NCBI RefSeq assembly: GCF_018882365.1
Contig: NZ_JACVOP010000002.1
Coordinates: 186,001-250,000, forward strand
Direction of reading: 5' to 3'
DNA from: Polynucleobacter sp. 71A-WALBACH
GTDB taxonomy: Bacteria > Pseudomonadota > Gammaproteobacteria > Burkholderiales > Burkholderiaceae
DNA: 64,000 nt
Shown one piece after another: positions 47,403 through 56,841 of this stretch (positions are counted from its first letter, which is position 1; every line of letters begins with the position of its first letter). Made by a program: the position numbers and the translations under genes. Under the pieces are notes generated by a model that did not search any database, was not told where the DNA came from, and worked only from the letters and a program-made list of their open reading frames with translations.

Positions 47403-48575
47403 CTACTTTTTGCTATGTTTCTTCAGAATTCCAACCAAAGCACTCGCTATACGGCCAATATCCTCGTCTGCCATTCCTGGGAAGAGGGGGAGGGTCAAAA
47501 TGGAGCGGCCAATGCGTTGCGCAATTGGAGTGGCTTCAGTTTTGTAGCCTAGTTTTTGGTAGAGCGTAAATCCAGTAATGGTCGGGTAATGAACGCCCGT
47601 ACCAATACCCAAATCTTTTAACTCAGTCATCACTTGCGCACGATCGACATTTAATTGCTCGAGAGGCAGAACGACTTGGAACATGTGCCAGTTGCTATCA
47701 GTAAAGTTCTCTACTGGTAACTCTAGGTTGAGGCTGTCTAAACCAGCAGACTTTATTTCATTCCGAATAGCATCAAAGTACTGTCTCGCTAAAGCGCTTC
47801 TACGTGCCTGAAATGCTGGTAATTGCTTCAGTTGATGCAGGCCAATGACTGCGTTCACATCAGTCAAATTATCTTTGCCGCCTAGAACATCAACGTCCAT
47901 GCCATCGATGCCTTGGCGTGTGAGACCTTGGAGACGAAACTTCTCTGCAAGCTTAGCTTCATCTGCATTATTTAGAACAAGACAGCCACCTTCAACAGTC
48001 GATAAATTTTTATTTGCTTGAAAACTAAAGCTCACGAGATCACCAATGCTGCCAATCTTCTGACCCTGCCACTGTGAGCCAAAAGCCTGAGCTGCATCTT
48101 CAATCACGCGGAGTTTGTGCTGCTTTGCCAATTCATACAGTTGATCCATATTGACGGGCAGACCGGCCAAATAGACCGGCATGATGGCGCGCGTCTTTGG
48201 TGTAATGGCTGCATCCACTTTACTTAAATCGATGTTGCGAGTCGCAGGATCAATATCTACAAAAATGGGTGTTGCGCCTACACCTAGGATGACATTGGAT
48301 GTTGCTACCCAAGAGATTGGTGTGGTGATAACCTCGTCACCCGGCCCAATACCTGCAACTTGTAGGGCGATTTTCATAGTAGCGGTGCCGTTAGCAAAAC
48401 AACGGACAGGGCGGCCGCCAAAATATTCGCTCAAGCTAGCTTCAAATTCAGCTAACTTTGGTCCCGAAGTCACCCAGCCAGAACGCAATACCTCCGCCAC
48501 CGCATCAATCGTTTCTTGATTGAAGTGTGGACGCGTAAAAGGAATAAACGGGAGCGTGTTTTCAGCTGTCGACAT
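47403..48575 (-). CDS. arnB: UDP-4-amino-4-deoxy-L-arabinose aminotransferase ArnB
   Basis: ArnB is a PLP enzyme that transfers the amino group from glutamate to UDP-4-ketopentose. The 390-residue DegT/DnrJ/EryC1 protein begins with PFTRPHFNQETIDAV, and its PLP Lys lies in SFQANKNLSTVEGG, equivalent to the Lys in E. coli ArnB. The C-terminal GVHYPTI segment is typical. It is the second arn gene after arnT, 15 bp downstream. Confidence 0.92.
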   Translation of the reverse strand: MSTAENTLPFIPFTRPHFNQETIDAVAEVLRSGWVTSGPKLAEFEASLSEYFGGRPVRCFANGTATMKIALQVAGIGPGDEVITTPISWVATSNVILGVGATPIFVDIDPATRNIDLSKVDAAITPKTRAIMPVYLAGLPVNMDQLYELAKQHKLRVIEDAAQAFGSQWQGQKIGSIGDLVSFSFQANKNLSTVEGGCLVLNNADEAKLAEKFRLQGLTRQGIDGMDVDVLGGKDNLTDVNAVIGLHQLKQLPAFQARRSALARQYFDAIRNEIKSAGLDSLNLELPVENFTDSNWHMFQVVLPLEQLNVDRAQVMTELKDLGIGTGVHYPTITGFTLYQKLGYKTEATPIAQRIGRSILTLPLFPGMADEDIGRIASALVGILKKHSKK

Positions 48576-48590
48576 AGGGAGTTAGAGACC

Positions 48591-50285
48591 TTATTGTGGT
48601 GTAGTACTTGCAGGGTCTGGATGCTTAACAATCACGCGCCTAGAATCTCTGCCAACTTCTTGCATCGGGATATTGAGTTTCTGTAATTCAATATATTGCT
48701 CTGGAACCATCAATGCATAAGCTGCTTGATCATCTTTCCAACGTTCGATAAAGGCATCTAAGGTCGGAAGCCATAACTGGGGTTCTTGTTTTACGCCAAA
48801 CTCAAGCTCATCCGGAAACTCCACCATTGTCATGGTTCTACCGAGATAGAAAGGCACCGTGTGATCAAGAATTCTGACAGAGTAAAAATTTATCTTTACA
48901 GGGATATCGGCTTTTACTTTTTCGACTAAGTCGATGCCAGAGACTGCGCGACCAAGAGTTTCATGGCCCGTGCCTGCGATGATCGCGCAAAGAAAAAATC
49001 CTCCAGCAAAGCTCGTGATGCTGCTCAAGCCGTTACGTTTGCTTTGTATCAATGCCAATAGGCTAAATGAAATTAATGCAATCAGTGCCGCAATAATCCA
49101 ATACGTGTATTGCGCATAGGATTCAATTTCATCAGGCCTCGCTTGCTTACCAATCTCTCCCAGGAAGAAAAATCCAAAGCCACCAAGGATTGCAAAGCAG
49201 AGAGCTTGTAATTTCCAAGGTAATCCTAGGGAATTGCTAAAACCTAGATTGCGATCTAAGCGATGCCCGACAAGCATTGCTAATGCTGGAAAGACAGGGA
49301 TGATGTAGCCAGGTAATTTAGATTGAGAGAGGCTGAAGAATCCCATAATTACGGCAAACCAACAGGTCAGCAGCCAGCCGCTTGAGAATTCGCGATTACG
49401 CTCTCGCCAAGACTGAATCAGTGCCGCAGGGGTTTGTGCGAGCCACGGCAAAAAGCCCAGTAGCAGTAGTGGGATGAAGTAATACATTGGCCCAGTTCTA
49501 CTGTGGGCTGTTTGTGTGAATCGTTGTAAATGTTCATGAATAAAAAAGAACTCTAGAAATTCTGGATTGCGTTGCGCAACCAAGACAAACCAAGGCGCAG
49601 TAATTGCTAAAAATAAAATCGTGCCACTAATAATGTGTAGCCGCTTCCAAATCTTCCAGTCCCATGTGGTGATGGAGTAAATACTAAATACCATGCCAGG
49701 AATAGCTACCCCAATCACACCTTTGGATAGTGTTGCTAGAGCCATAAAGGCCCAACAGGCCCACATCCACACTTTGGTATTGCCAGGATTTCGAGAGTTT
49801 TGCGCCAACAAAAGACTGCATAGTGCAGCCACTAAAAATGCTGACAGCCCCATATCAAGGGAGTTGATATGCCCACCAATTACCCACATTGGACTTGATG
49901 CCAAAGCGATAGCGGCTAACCAGCCAGCGCGTGCGCTGTATATACGGGCACCAGTAAACCCAACAAATACAATTGTCAGAAATCCAGTCAATGCAGTCCA
50001 TAGGCGCGCCTGCCAATCACCGATCCCAAAAATATTGAACGCAGTAGCAGTGGCCCAAATTTGTAATGGAGGCTTTTCAAAATACTTGTAACCGTTATAT
50101 CGAGGAGTTACCCAATCTCCCGTAACCAACATCTCGCGGGCGATCTCGGCATAACGACCTTCATCAGATGGAATGAGGTGACGGTAGTTAAGGGTGCCAA
50201 ACCACAGTAAGGCGTAGACCAGAACCAGAATCAAAATGGTCGCTGGGTTCAGGGCGCTTGACTGCCGAATTTGGCCAAACTGCAT
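48591..50285 (-). CDS. arnT: Lipid A Ara4N transferase ArnT
   Basis: ArnT transfers Ara4N from undecaprenyl phosphate to lipid A phosphates at the outer face of the inner membrane. The addition lowers negative charge and gives resistance to polymyxin-type peptides. The 564-residue protein of the GT83/PMT fold has the first periplasmic loop motif SDEGRYAEIAREM and about a dozen transmembrane helices, with a soluble C-terminal domain. The ATG at 50285 shares a base with the stop of the upstream Mth938-like gene (TAATG). The frame is open 24 codons upstream inside that gene but those residues are not membrane-like. Confidence 0.93.
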   Translation of the reverse strand: MQFGQIRQSSALNPATILILVLVYALLWFGTLNYRHLIPSDEGRYAEIAREMLVTGDWVTPRYNGYKYFEKPPLQIWATATAFNIFGIGDWQARLWTALTGFLTIVFVGFTGARIYSARAGWLAAIALASSPMWVIGGHINSLDMGLSAFLVAALCSLLLAQNSRNPGNTKVWMWACWAFMALATLSKGVIGVAIPGMVFSIYSITTWDWKIWKRLHIISGTILFLAITAPWFVLVAQRNPEFLEFFFIHEHLQRFTQTAHSRTGPMYYFIPLLLLGFLPWLAQTPAALIQSWRERNREFSSGWLLTCWFAVIMGFFSLSQSKLPGYIIPVFPALAMLVGHRLDRNLGFSNSLGLPWKLQALCFAILGGFGFFFLGEIGKQARPDEIESYAQYTYWIIAALIALISFSLLALIQSKRNGLSSITSFAGGFFLCAIIAGTGHETLGRAVSGIDLVEKVKADIPVKINFYSVRILDHTVPFYLGRTMTMVEFPDELEFGVKQEPQLWLPTLDAFIERWKDDQAAYALMVPEQYIELQKLNIPMQEVGRDSRRVIVKHPDPASTTPQ

Positions 50286-50662
50286 TAGATGGCTTCCACG
50301 ATGAGGGCAAGTAAGACCTGGCGACCCTCGCCAACCAGAATGTTGTAGGTGCGACAAGCCGCCTGAGAATCCATGACTTCAAAGCCAATCTTGGCCTCAA
50401 TGAGGGTTTTCAGTAACTCAGGCTTTGGAAAGCGCTGGCGCTTGCCGGTACCAACAATGATCAATTCAGGCTTAAGAGCCGCCATTTGACTGAAATCTGC
50501 TGGACTAAGCTCATCAAAGGACTTCACGGCCCATTCCAAGATTTCACCGTCAGAGCTCAATAAAACCGCGTGACTGTAGGGGATCTTATTGATCTCAATG
50601 TAGCCATCGCCGTAACCGGTGATCGTATTGGCTCCGGAATGGGGGTCAGATTGAAGCTTCAC
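50285..50662 (-). CDS. Mth938-like domain protein (DUF498)
   Basis: A 125-residue protein of the Mth938/NDUFAF3-like fold: YSHAVLLSS, then the conserved LIIVGTGKRQRFP loop (GTG with an adjacent Phe) and a C-terminal AACRTYNILVGEGRQVLLAL. Biochemical function is unknown; mitochondrial relatives help assemble complex I. It overlaps arnT by one base and heads the arn operon, but the same gene sits near many unrelated operons in betaproteobacteria, so a role in lipid A is not implied. Confidence 0.85.
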   Translation of the reverse strand: MKLQSDPHSGANTITGYGDGYIEINKIPYSHAVLLSSDGEILEWAVKSFDELSPADFSQMAALKPELIIVGTGKRQRFPKPELLKTLIEAKIGFEVMDSQAACRTYNILVGEGRQVLLALIVEAI

Positions 50663-50688
50663 ATGGACTCTCTGTCATAATTATGAGG

Positions 50689-50694
50689 ATTATA
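50689..50694 (-). promoter_or_regulatory. Candidate -10 box for the Mth938-arn operon
   Basis: TATAAT reads on the minus strand 27 bases before the ATG at 50662. The -35 is weak: TTGAAA lies 20 bases upstream, longer than ideal. The 79-bp gap also must hold the promoter of the divergent alaA. No PmrA- or PhoP-type boxes were recognised. Confidence 0.45.
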
Positions 50695-50741
50695 GCCAGC
50701 TGTTTTTTCCTAGATTTCAAGAACTTACCCTTTAATTTATT

Positions 50742-52001
50742 GTGAAACCGATCCTAAAGTCCGAAAAACTCAATCACGTCTGTTACGACATTCGTGGACC
50801 CGTGCTGGAGCTCGCTCAGCGCATGGAGGAAGAGGGTCACAAAATCATCAAATTAAACATCGGTAATGTGGGTGTTTTTGGTTTTGATCCTCCAGAAGAG
50901 ATTCAGTTGGATATGATTCGCAATTTGGGTAATGCCTCAGCGTACTCCGATTCCAAAGGAATCTTCGCGGCTCGTAAAGCAATCATGCAGTATTGCCAAG
51001 AAAAAGGCATCCAGGGCGTTACTTTGGATGACATCTATACCGGCAATGGTGTTTCGGAATTGATCGTATTGGCAATGAATGCATTGCTCAATAATGGCGA
51101 TGAAGTCTTGGTACCAGCCCCAGATTATCCTTTGTGGACAGCTGCAGTGAGTTTGTCTGGTGGTACACCAGTTCATTACTTATGTGATGAGTCTAAAGAG
51201 TGGGCTCCCGATCTGGCGGATTTGCGTAAAAAGATTACGCCACGCACCAAAGCCATTGTGGTGATTAATCCTAATAATCCGACTGGCGCAATTTATTCCA
51301 AAGAAGTGCTAACAGAACTAACGTTAATCGCACGTGAGAATGATTTGATTCTGTTTGCCGATGAGATTTACGACAAGATGCTGTATGACCAAGAGAAGCA
51401 TCTCTCTTTGGCGTCCTTATCTACCGATGTAGTCACGATTACCCTTAATGGTTTGTCCAAGAACTATCGCTCTTGTGGCTACCGTGCTGGCTGGATGGTG
51501 GTTTCCGGAGATAAAGAGATGATTCGGGATTACATCGAAGGCCTCAATATGCTGTCCTCCATGCGCTTGTGCGCTAACGTGCCAGGGCAGTACGCCATTC
51601 AAACGGCCTTGGGCGGTTATCAAAGTATTAATGATTTAGTCAATGAGGGTGGGCGCTTGGCTAAGCAGCGAGACCTTGCCTGGAAACTCATTACCGAAAT
51701 CCCTGGCGTGACTTGCGTTAAACCAAAGTCTGCTTTGTACCTCTTTCCTAAGCTCGATCCAGTGATGTACCCGATCGAAGATGATCAGCAATTTGTAGCT
51801 GATCTTTTGAAGGAAGAAAAAGTGTTACTGGTGCAAGGCTCCGGTTTTAACTGGGGCAAGCCAGATCACTTCCGTGTAGTGTTCTTACCTCATGAAGATG
51901 TGCTCAAGGAGGCGATTGGTCGTCTTGCGCGCTTTCTAGAGCGTTATCGTCAAAAACATAGCCGTAAAGCGGCTAATTCAACAGCAACAAAGGCATCATG
52001 A
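50742..52001 (+). CDS. alaA: Glutamate-pyruvate aminotransferase AlaA
   Basis: AlaA makes alanine from pyruvate and glutamate. The 419-residue class I aminotransferase matches E. coli AlaA along its length: NVCYDIRGPVL-like start, KLNIGN, GNGVSELIV, APDYPLWTAAVSLSGG, NPNNPTGA, and the PLP Lys in NGLSKNYRSCGYRAGW. It uses a GTG start at 50742 and has a basic, low-complexity C-terminal tail not seen in E. coli. Its stop overlaps the hom start by four bases (ATGA). Confidence 0.93.
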   Translation: MKPILKSEKLNHVCYDIRGPVLELAQRMEEEGHKIIKLNIGNVGVFGFDPPEEIQLDMIRNLGNASAYSDSKGIFAARKAIMQYCQEKGIQGVTLDDIYTGNGVSELIVLAMNALLNNGDEVLVPAPDYPLWTAAVSLSGGTPVHYLCDESKEWAPDLADLRKKITPRTKAIVVINPNNPTGAIYSKEVLTELTLIARENDLILFADEIYDKMLYDQEKHLSLASLSTDVVTITLNGLSKNYRSCGYRAGWMVVSGDKEMIRDYIEGLNMLSSMRLCANVPGQYAIQTALGGYQSINDLVNEGGRLAKQRDLAWKLITEIPGVTCVKPKSALYLFPKLDPVMYPIEDDQQFVADLLKEEKVLLVQGSGFNWGKPDHFRVVFLPHEDVLKEAIGRLARFLERYRQKHSRKAANSTATKAS

Positions 52002-53308
52002 AACCGATTCAAGTTGGTCTATTAGGTATTGGCACTGTAGGTGGCGGCGTATTTACTGTTCTCGAGCGTAATCAGGATGAGATTCAGCGTCGCGCTGGAC
52101 GTGGTATTCGAATTAATACGGTTGCTGACCTCAATGTAGAGCGTGCCAAAGAGTTGGTAAAAGATCATGCCCAGGTAGTGAGTGATGCTCGTGCGGTGAT
52201 TAACAATCCTGAGATTGATATTGTTGTTGAATTGATCGGTGGTTATGGCATTGCTAAAGACTTAGTGCTAGAGGCCATCGCTGCTGGTAAGCATGTGGTT
52301 ACAGCCAATAAGGCTCTGATCGCTGTGCATGGTAATGAGATTTTTAAGGCCGCCCATGAAAAGGGTGTGATGGTTGCGTTTGAGGCTGCTGTTGCTGGTG
52401 GCATTCCCATCATTAAAGCGCTTCGCGAAGGCCTCACTGCAAACCGCATTGAGTGGATCGCCGGCATTATTAACGGTACAACTAACTTTATTCTTTCTGA
52501 GATGCGCGACAAGGGTTTGGACTTTGCGACTGTCTTGAAAGAAGCGCAGCGTTTAGGTTACGCAGAAGCGGATCCTACATTTGACATTGAAGGTGTAGAT
52601 GCCGCTCATAAGGCAACCATCATGAGCGCTATTGCATTTGGTATTCCAATGCAATTTGAGAAGGCGCACGTTGAAGGCATTACGAAGCTTGATGCTATTG
52701 ATATTAAATATGCCGAGCAGCTAGGCTATCGAATCAAGTTACTGGGTATTGCTAAGAAGACAACAACTGGTGTTGAATTACGTGTGCACCCAACCCTGAT
52801 TCCTACTAAGCGTCTCATTGCAAACGTTGAAGGCGCTATGAACGCCGTCCAGGTGTTTGGTGACGCTGTTGGTACTACGCTTTACTACGGCAAAGGCGCA
52901 GGCTCTGAGCCAACCGCTTCTGCTGTGATTGCTGACTTAGTCGATATCACTCGTTTATTAGGTGCTAGTCCCGAGAACCGTGTCCCTTACTTAGCGTTCC
53001 AGCCTGAATCAGTACGCGACATCACTGTATTACCAATGGGTGAAATTACTACCAGCTATTACTTGCGTTTGCGCGTAGCGGATCAAGCTGGCGTGTTAGC
53101 AGACATCACTAAGATTTTGGCCGCTCATGGCATCTCGATTGATGCACTCTTACAAAAAGAGGCGGACGAAGGTGAAAGTCAAACTGATTTAGTAGCACTG
53201 ACCCATGAGACCAAAGAAAAGCACATGCTGGCAGCGATTCAGGAAATTCAGAATCTGAAAACTGTCGCTGGCGAAGTGGTGAAGATCCGTTTAGAAAATC
53301 TTTCCTAA
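51998..53308 (+). CDS. hom: Homoserine dehydrogenase
   Basis: The enzyme reduces aspartate semialdehyde to homoserine, on the way to threonine and methionine. The 436-residue protein has the NAD(P) loop GIGTVGGGVF, the ANKALIA motif, the substrate-binding GIINGTTNFIL with the downstream AEADPTFDIEG region, and a C-terminal ACT domain (about 350-425, RVADQAGVLADITKIL) for feedback control by threonine. It is a monofunctional Hom, without an aspartokinase domain. The start overlaps alaA, and thrC follows nine bases later. Confidence 0.96.
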   Translation: MKPIQVGLLGIGTVGGGVFTVLERNQDEIQRRAGRGIRINTVADLNVERAKELVKDHAQVVSDARAVINNPEIDIVVELIGGYGIAKDLVLEAIAAGKHVVTANKALIAVHGNEIFKAAHEKGVMVAFEAAVAGGIPIIKALREGLTANRIEWIAGIINGTTNFILSEMRDKGLDFATVLKEAQRLGYAEADPTFDIEGVDAAHKATIMSAIAFGIPMQFEKAHVEGITKLDAIDIKYAEQLGYRIKLLGIAKKTTTGVELRVHPTLIPTKRLIANVEGAMNAVQVFGDAVGTTLYYGKGAGSEPTASAVIADLVDITRLLGASPENRVPYLAFQPESVRDITVLPMGEITTSYYLRLRVADQAGVLADITKILAAHGISIDALLQKEADEGESQTDLVALTHETKEKHMLAAIQEIQNLKTVAGEVVKIRLENLS

Positions 53309-53317
53309 GATAAATAC

Positions 53318-54760
53318 ATGCGTTACCAATCTACTCGGGGCAATAGCCCACAGCAATCCTTCCTAGAAATTCTGCTCGGCGGGTTGGCGCCAGATGGCGG
53401 CTTATACCTGCCAACTGAGTATCCGCAAGTAACTAAGGAGCAGTTGGATTCCTGGCGCGGCCTGTCTTATGCTGATCTCGCCTATGAAGTCTTGAGTTTG
53501 TATTGCGACGATATCCCTGAGGCGGATTTACGCGCCTTGCTGCGTAAAACATATACAGAGCAGGTCTATTGCAACGGGCGTGCTGAAGATAACGCCAAGG
53601 ACATTACGCCATTACATTGGTTAGGCGAAGAGCAGGGCACACGCATTGGTTTGCTCAGTCTGTCCAATGGACCCACATTGGCATTTAAAGATATGGCTAT
53701 GCAGTTACTCGGCAATCTCTTCGAGTACGCACTAAAGAAAAAAGGTCAAAAGCTCAATATTTTGGGTGCAACATCGGGCGACACTGGTAGCGCTGCCGAA
53801 TATGCCATGCGCGGCAAAGAGGGTGTGAAGGTATTCATGCTTTCGCCACGCGGAAAGATGAGCGCTTTCCAATCTGCTCAAATGTATTCTTTGCAAGATC
53901 CTAATATTTTTAACTTGGCGGTTGATGGTGTATTTGATGACTGTCAGGATATTGTGAAAGCGGTCAGTAACGACCACACCTTTAAAGCCAATCATCAAAT
54001 TGGTACGGTGAACTCCATTAACTGGGGTCGCGTAGTTGCTCAGGTTGTCTACTACTTCCAAGGTTATTTGCTGGCGACAAAATCTAGCTCTGAGAAAGTA
54101 TCTTTCACAGTACCCTCTGGCAACTTTGGCAATATCTGCGCTGGCCACATAGCCCGCATGATGGGCTTGCCAATCGAGCATTTGATTGCCGCTACTAATG
54201 AGAATGATGTTCTCGATGAGTTCTTCCGCACTGGTGTCTACCGTGCACGTAAGTCTGCTGAAACTTTACATACTTCCAGTCCTTCTATGGATATCTCAAA
54301 GGCAAGCAACTTTGAGCGTTTTGTATTTGACCTGATGGGTAAAGATGGCAAAGTCACTGCCAGCATGTTTAAGCAGGTGGATGAAGCGGGTGGCTTTGAT
54401 ATTTCTAAAGACGCCGTCTTTAAAGAAATGGCGCAGTATGGATTCCAGTCTGGTCGGAGCACACATGAGAACCGCCTCGAAACGATTCGTAATATTGATG
54501 CGCAGTATGGCGTGATGATTGATACTCATACGGCTGATGGGGTGAAGGTGGCTCGTGAGCACCTGCAAGCAGGCATCCCGATGATTGTTTTAGAGACTGC
54601 TTTACCAATTAAGTTTGAAGAAACGATTGAAGTGGCATTGGGTCGTCCTGCAGAGTGTCCAGCCGCCTTTAAAGACATCAAGTCAAAGCCGCAGAAAGTT
54701 GAAAACATTGATGCCGATGTCAATCAAGTTAAGAACTTCATTACTGCTCACATCAACTAA
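53318..54760 (+). CDS. thrC: Threonine synthase
   Basis: Threonine synthase converts O-phosphohomoserine to threonine. The 480-residue PLP enzyme belongs to the longer bacterial/fungal type: YQSTRGN, LGGLAPDGGLYLP, and the PLP Lys in GPTLAFKDMAMQLLG, with GATSGDTGSAAEYA and VPSGNFGNICAG binding the cofactor phosphate and ring. It follows hom, so the two genes make homoserine and then threonine. ThrB is not present here. Confidence 0.96.
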   Translation: MRYQSTRGNSPQQSFLEILLGGLAPDGGLYLPTEYPQVTKEQLDSWRGLSYADLAYEVLSLYCDDIPEADLRALLRKTYTEQVYCNGRAEDNAKDITPLHWLGEEQGTRIGLLSLSNGPTLAFKDMAMQLLGNLFEYALKKKGQKLNILGATSGDTGSAAEYAMRGKEGVKVFMLSPRGKMSAFQSAQMYSLQDPNIFNLAVDGVFDDCQDIVKAVSNDHTFKANHQIGTVNSINWGRVVAQVVYYFQGYLLATKSSSEKVSFTVPSGNFGNICAGHIARMMGLPIEHLIAATNENDVLDEFFRTGVYRARKSAETLHTSSPSMDISKASNFERFVFDLMGKDGKVTASMFKQVDEAGGFDISKDAVFKEMAQYGFQSGRSTHENRLETIRNIDAQYGVMIDTHTADGVKVAREHLQAGIPMIVLETALPIKFEETIEVALGRPAECPAAFKDIKSKPQKVENIDADVNQVKNFITAHIN

Positions 54761-54777
54761 CTCAGAAATAAAGCGCT

Positions 54778-56031
54778 ATGACTAAGCCTCCGATGTTGAC
54801 TGCTCAACAGGCTTTAGATCACCTGCTGTCGAATGCAAAATCCGTCAGTGAGAGTGAGACAGTCGCCATGCAGGCTGCCTTAGGGCGTGTACTTGCCGAG
54901 AGCGTGAATAGCTTAGTGGACGTACCGCCACTCGATAACACCTCCATGGATGGTTATGCGGTGCGTACTGCCGATACCCACACCCCAGGAAGTACTCTCA
55001 AGATTGCCCAACGTATTCCAGCTGGTTCTGTTGGAGCTCAGCTTGAGCCAGGCACTGCAGCCAGAATCTTTACTGGAGCCCCGGTACCACCTGGCGCCGA
55101 TGCGGTAGTAATGCAAGAAGACTGCGCTATTCAAGAGGGATCTGCTGATCAGGTCCAGGTGAATATCGTACCAACTTCGGGTCAATGGATCCGGAGACGG
55201 GGAGAGGATTTGACGGCTGGCAAGACTGCATTAACTGCGGGCACTTTTCTACGCCCACAAGAATTGGGTGTTGCTGCCTCTGCAGGCCTCACGCATTTAA
55301 ATGTAAAACGTAGAGTCAAGATTGCCGCTTTTTTCACTGGCGATGAGCTTTCTCTACCTGGTGAGCCACTTAAACCCGGCGGCATTTACAACTCCAATCG
55401 CGACACTTTGCTGGCGTGTATTAAATCTTTAGGTTGTGATGCTACTGACTTTGGAATTGTTCCTGATAGCCTGGATGCCACAAGAGAAACTTTGCGCAAA
55501 GCGAGTAAAGACCATGACTTGATCATTACCTCTGGCGGAGTGTCTGTTGGCGAAGAGGATCACATCAAGCCCGCAGTGACAGCTGAGGGTAGATTGGATC
55601 TCTGGCAGATTGCGATTAAGCCTGGTAAGCCTTTGGCTTTCGGTGCTGTACGCAAATCAGATGCCTCCAAGAATGCTGACGCTGAATCAGAAACTTGGTT
55701 TATCGGCTTACCTGGCAACCCAGTATCCAGCTTCGTTACATTTTTATTATTTGTGCGGCCATTTATTTTGAAGCTCCAAGGGCGAGAGGCGGGCATACCC
55801 CAGTCTTATCCTATGCGCGCTGACTTTGATTGGCTCAAAGGGGATCGTCGCAATGAGTTTCTGCGCGTCAAGATCAATGCGCAGGGTGGTTTAGATTTAT
55901 TCCCCAACCAAAGCTCTGGAGTGCTTACAAGCGCTTCTTGGGGGGATGGTTTGGTGGATTGCCCTCCAGGGCAAACCTTCAAGGCGGGCGAGCTGGTGAA
56001 GTACATTCCTTTTAATGCCTTGCTCAGCTAA
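54778..56031 (+). CDS. moeA: Molybdopterin molybdenumtransferase MoeA, second copy
   Basis: A full-length 417-residue MoeA: DVPPLDNTSMDGYAV near the N-terminus, IFTGAPVPPGADAVVMQEDC, the MPT-binding domain with IITSGGVSVGEEDH and IKPGKPLAFG, GLPGNPVSSFVTF, and the C-terminal beta domain. It lies 17 bp after thrC and is followed by moaD and moaE. The other moeA (left edge) belongs to the moaA-mobA operon. Duplicate MoeA proteins with distinct partners occur in other bacteria; a division of labour here is not shown. Confidence 0.95.
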   Translation: MTKPPMLTAQQALDHLLSNAKSVSESETVAMQAALGRVLAESVNSLVDVPPLDNTSMDGYAVRTADTHTPGSTLKIAQRIPAGSVGAQLEPGTAARIFTGAPVPPGADAVVMQEDCAIQEGSADQVQVNIVPTSGQWIRRRGEDLTAGKTALTAGTFLRPQELGVAASAGLTHLNVKRRVKIAAFFTGDELSLPGEPLKPGGIYNSNRDTLLACIKSLGCDATDFGIVPDSLDATRETLRKASKDHDLIITSGGVSVGEEDHIKPAVTAEGRLDLWQIAIKPGKPLAFGAVRKSDASKNADAESETWFIGLPGNPVSSFVTFLLFVRPFILKLQGREAGIPQSYPMRADFDWLKGDRRNEFLRVKINAQGGLDLFPNQSSGVLTSASWGDGLVDCPPGQTFKAGELVKYIPFNALLS

Positions 56032-56065
56032 AGCAAGCCTGAAGAAATCAGATTACGATCTTTAT

Positions 56066-56323
56066 ATGAAACTCGAATTACGATTCTTTGCCTCCTTAAG
56101 GGAGGGTCTTGGACTCTCTGGTGAGAGCATTACTACGCCATTAGAAGTAAAGACAATTGCAGATTTAAGAAATTATCTTGTTCAACGAGGAAATCCTTGG
56201 GCTGAAGTATTGGCTGGCAGCAAAGTTATTCGTTGCGCCTTAAATCAAGAAATGATGAGCGACTCTACTGCACTAATAGAGGGTGCTGAAGTCGCATTCT
56301 TCCCTCCGGTTACTGGCGGCTAA
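56066..56323 (+). CDS. moaD: Molybdopterin synthase sulfur carrier subunit MoaD
   Basis: MoaD is the ubiquitin-like small subunit that carries sulfur as a C-terminal thiocarboxylate. From the ATG at 56066 the protein has 85 residues, begins MKLELRFFASLREGLG and ends PPVTGG with the required Gly-Gly. The frame is open further upstream but the family start is clear. It ends two bases before moaE. No moeB-like activating enzyme is in the window. Confidence 0.94.
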   Translation: MKLELRFFASLREGLGLSGESITTPLEVKTIADLRNYLVQRGNPWAEVLAGSKVIRCALNQEMMSDSTALIEGAEVAFFPPVTGG

Positions 56324-56324
56324 G

Positions 56325-56789
56325 ATGCAGAATGATTTCATTCGCATTCAAGAGGGCGACTTTGATCTTACGAGTGAGGTTAAATCACTTCGTCAGAATG
56401 ATCCCCGCGTAGGGGCGATAGTGACTTTTGTTGGTACGGTTCGAGATATGAATGACGGTAGTCAAGTCAAAGGCATGACGCTGGAGCACTATCCTGGTAT
56501 GACTGAAAAATCCCTAGAGGAAATCATTAGGCAAGCCAGAGGCCGTTGGGATCTTTACAAGACACTAGTCATTCATCGAGTAGGCCCGCTATTGCCTGAG
56601 GATCAAATTGTGTTAGTGGCAGTCACTAGCGCCCACAGAGGTGAAGCTTTCGCTGCCTGTGAGTTCATCATGGACTACCTAAAAACAGCAGCGCCATTTT
56701 GGAAAAAAGAAGAAACTCCAGAAGGTAGCAAGTGGGTGGATGCCCGCGTGACTGATGATGTTGCGATAGCGCGCTGGAATAAGAACTAA
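56325..56789 (+). CDS. moaE: Molybdopterin synthase catalytic subunit MoaE
   Basis: MoaE with MoaD converts cPMP to molybdopterin. From the ATG at 56325 the protein has 154 residues, with VGAIVTFVGTVRDMN, LEHYPGMTEKSLEEI, IHRVGPLLPEDQIVLV and SAHRGEAFAACEFIMDYLK. The FWKKEE segment near the end carries the catalytic Lys pair. It completes the thrC-moeA-moaD-moaE run. Confidence 0.95.
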   Translation: MQNDFIRIQEGDFDLTSEVKSLRQNDPRVGAIVTFVGTVRDMNDGSQVKGMTLEHYPGMTEKSLEEIIRQARGRWDLYKTLVIHRVGPLLPEDQIVLVAVTSAHRGEAFAACEFIMDYLKTAAPFWKKEETPEGSKWVDARVTDDVAIARWNKN

Positions 56790-56841
56790 CTTTCGTATTG
56801 CCAATTTTTTATTAAGCCAAACCTCCATTAGGAAGAGTTAG

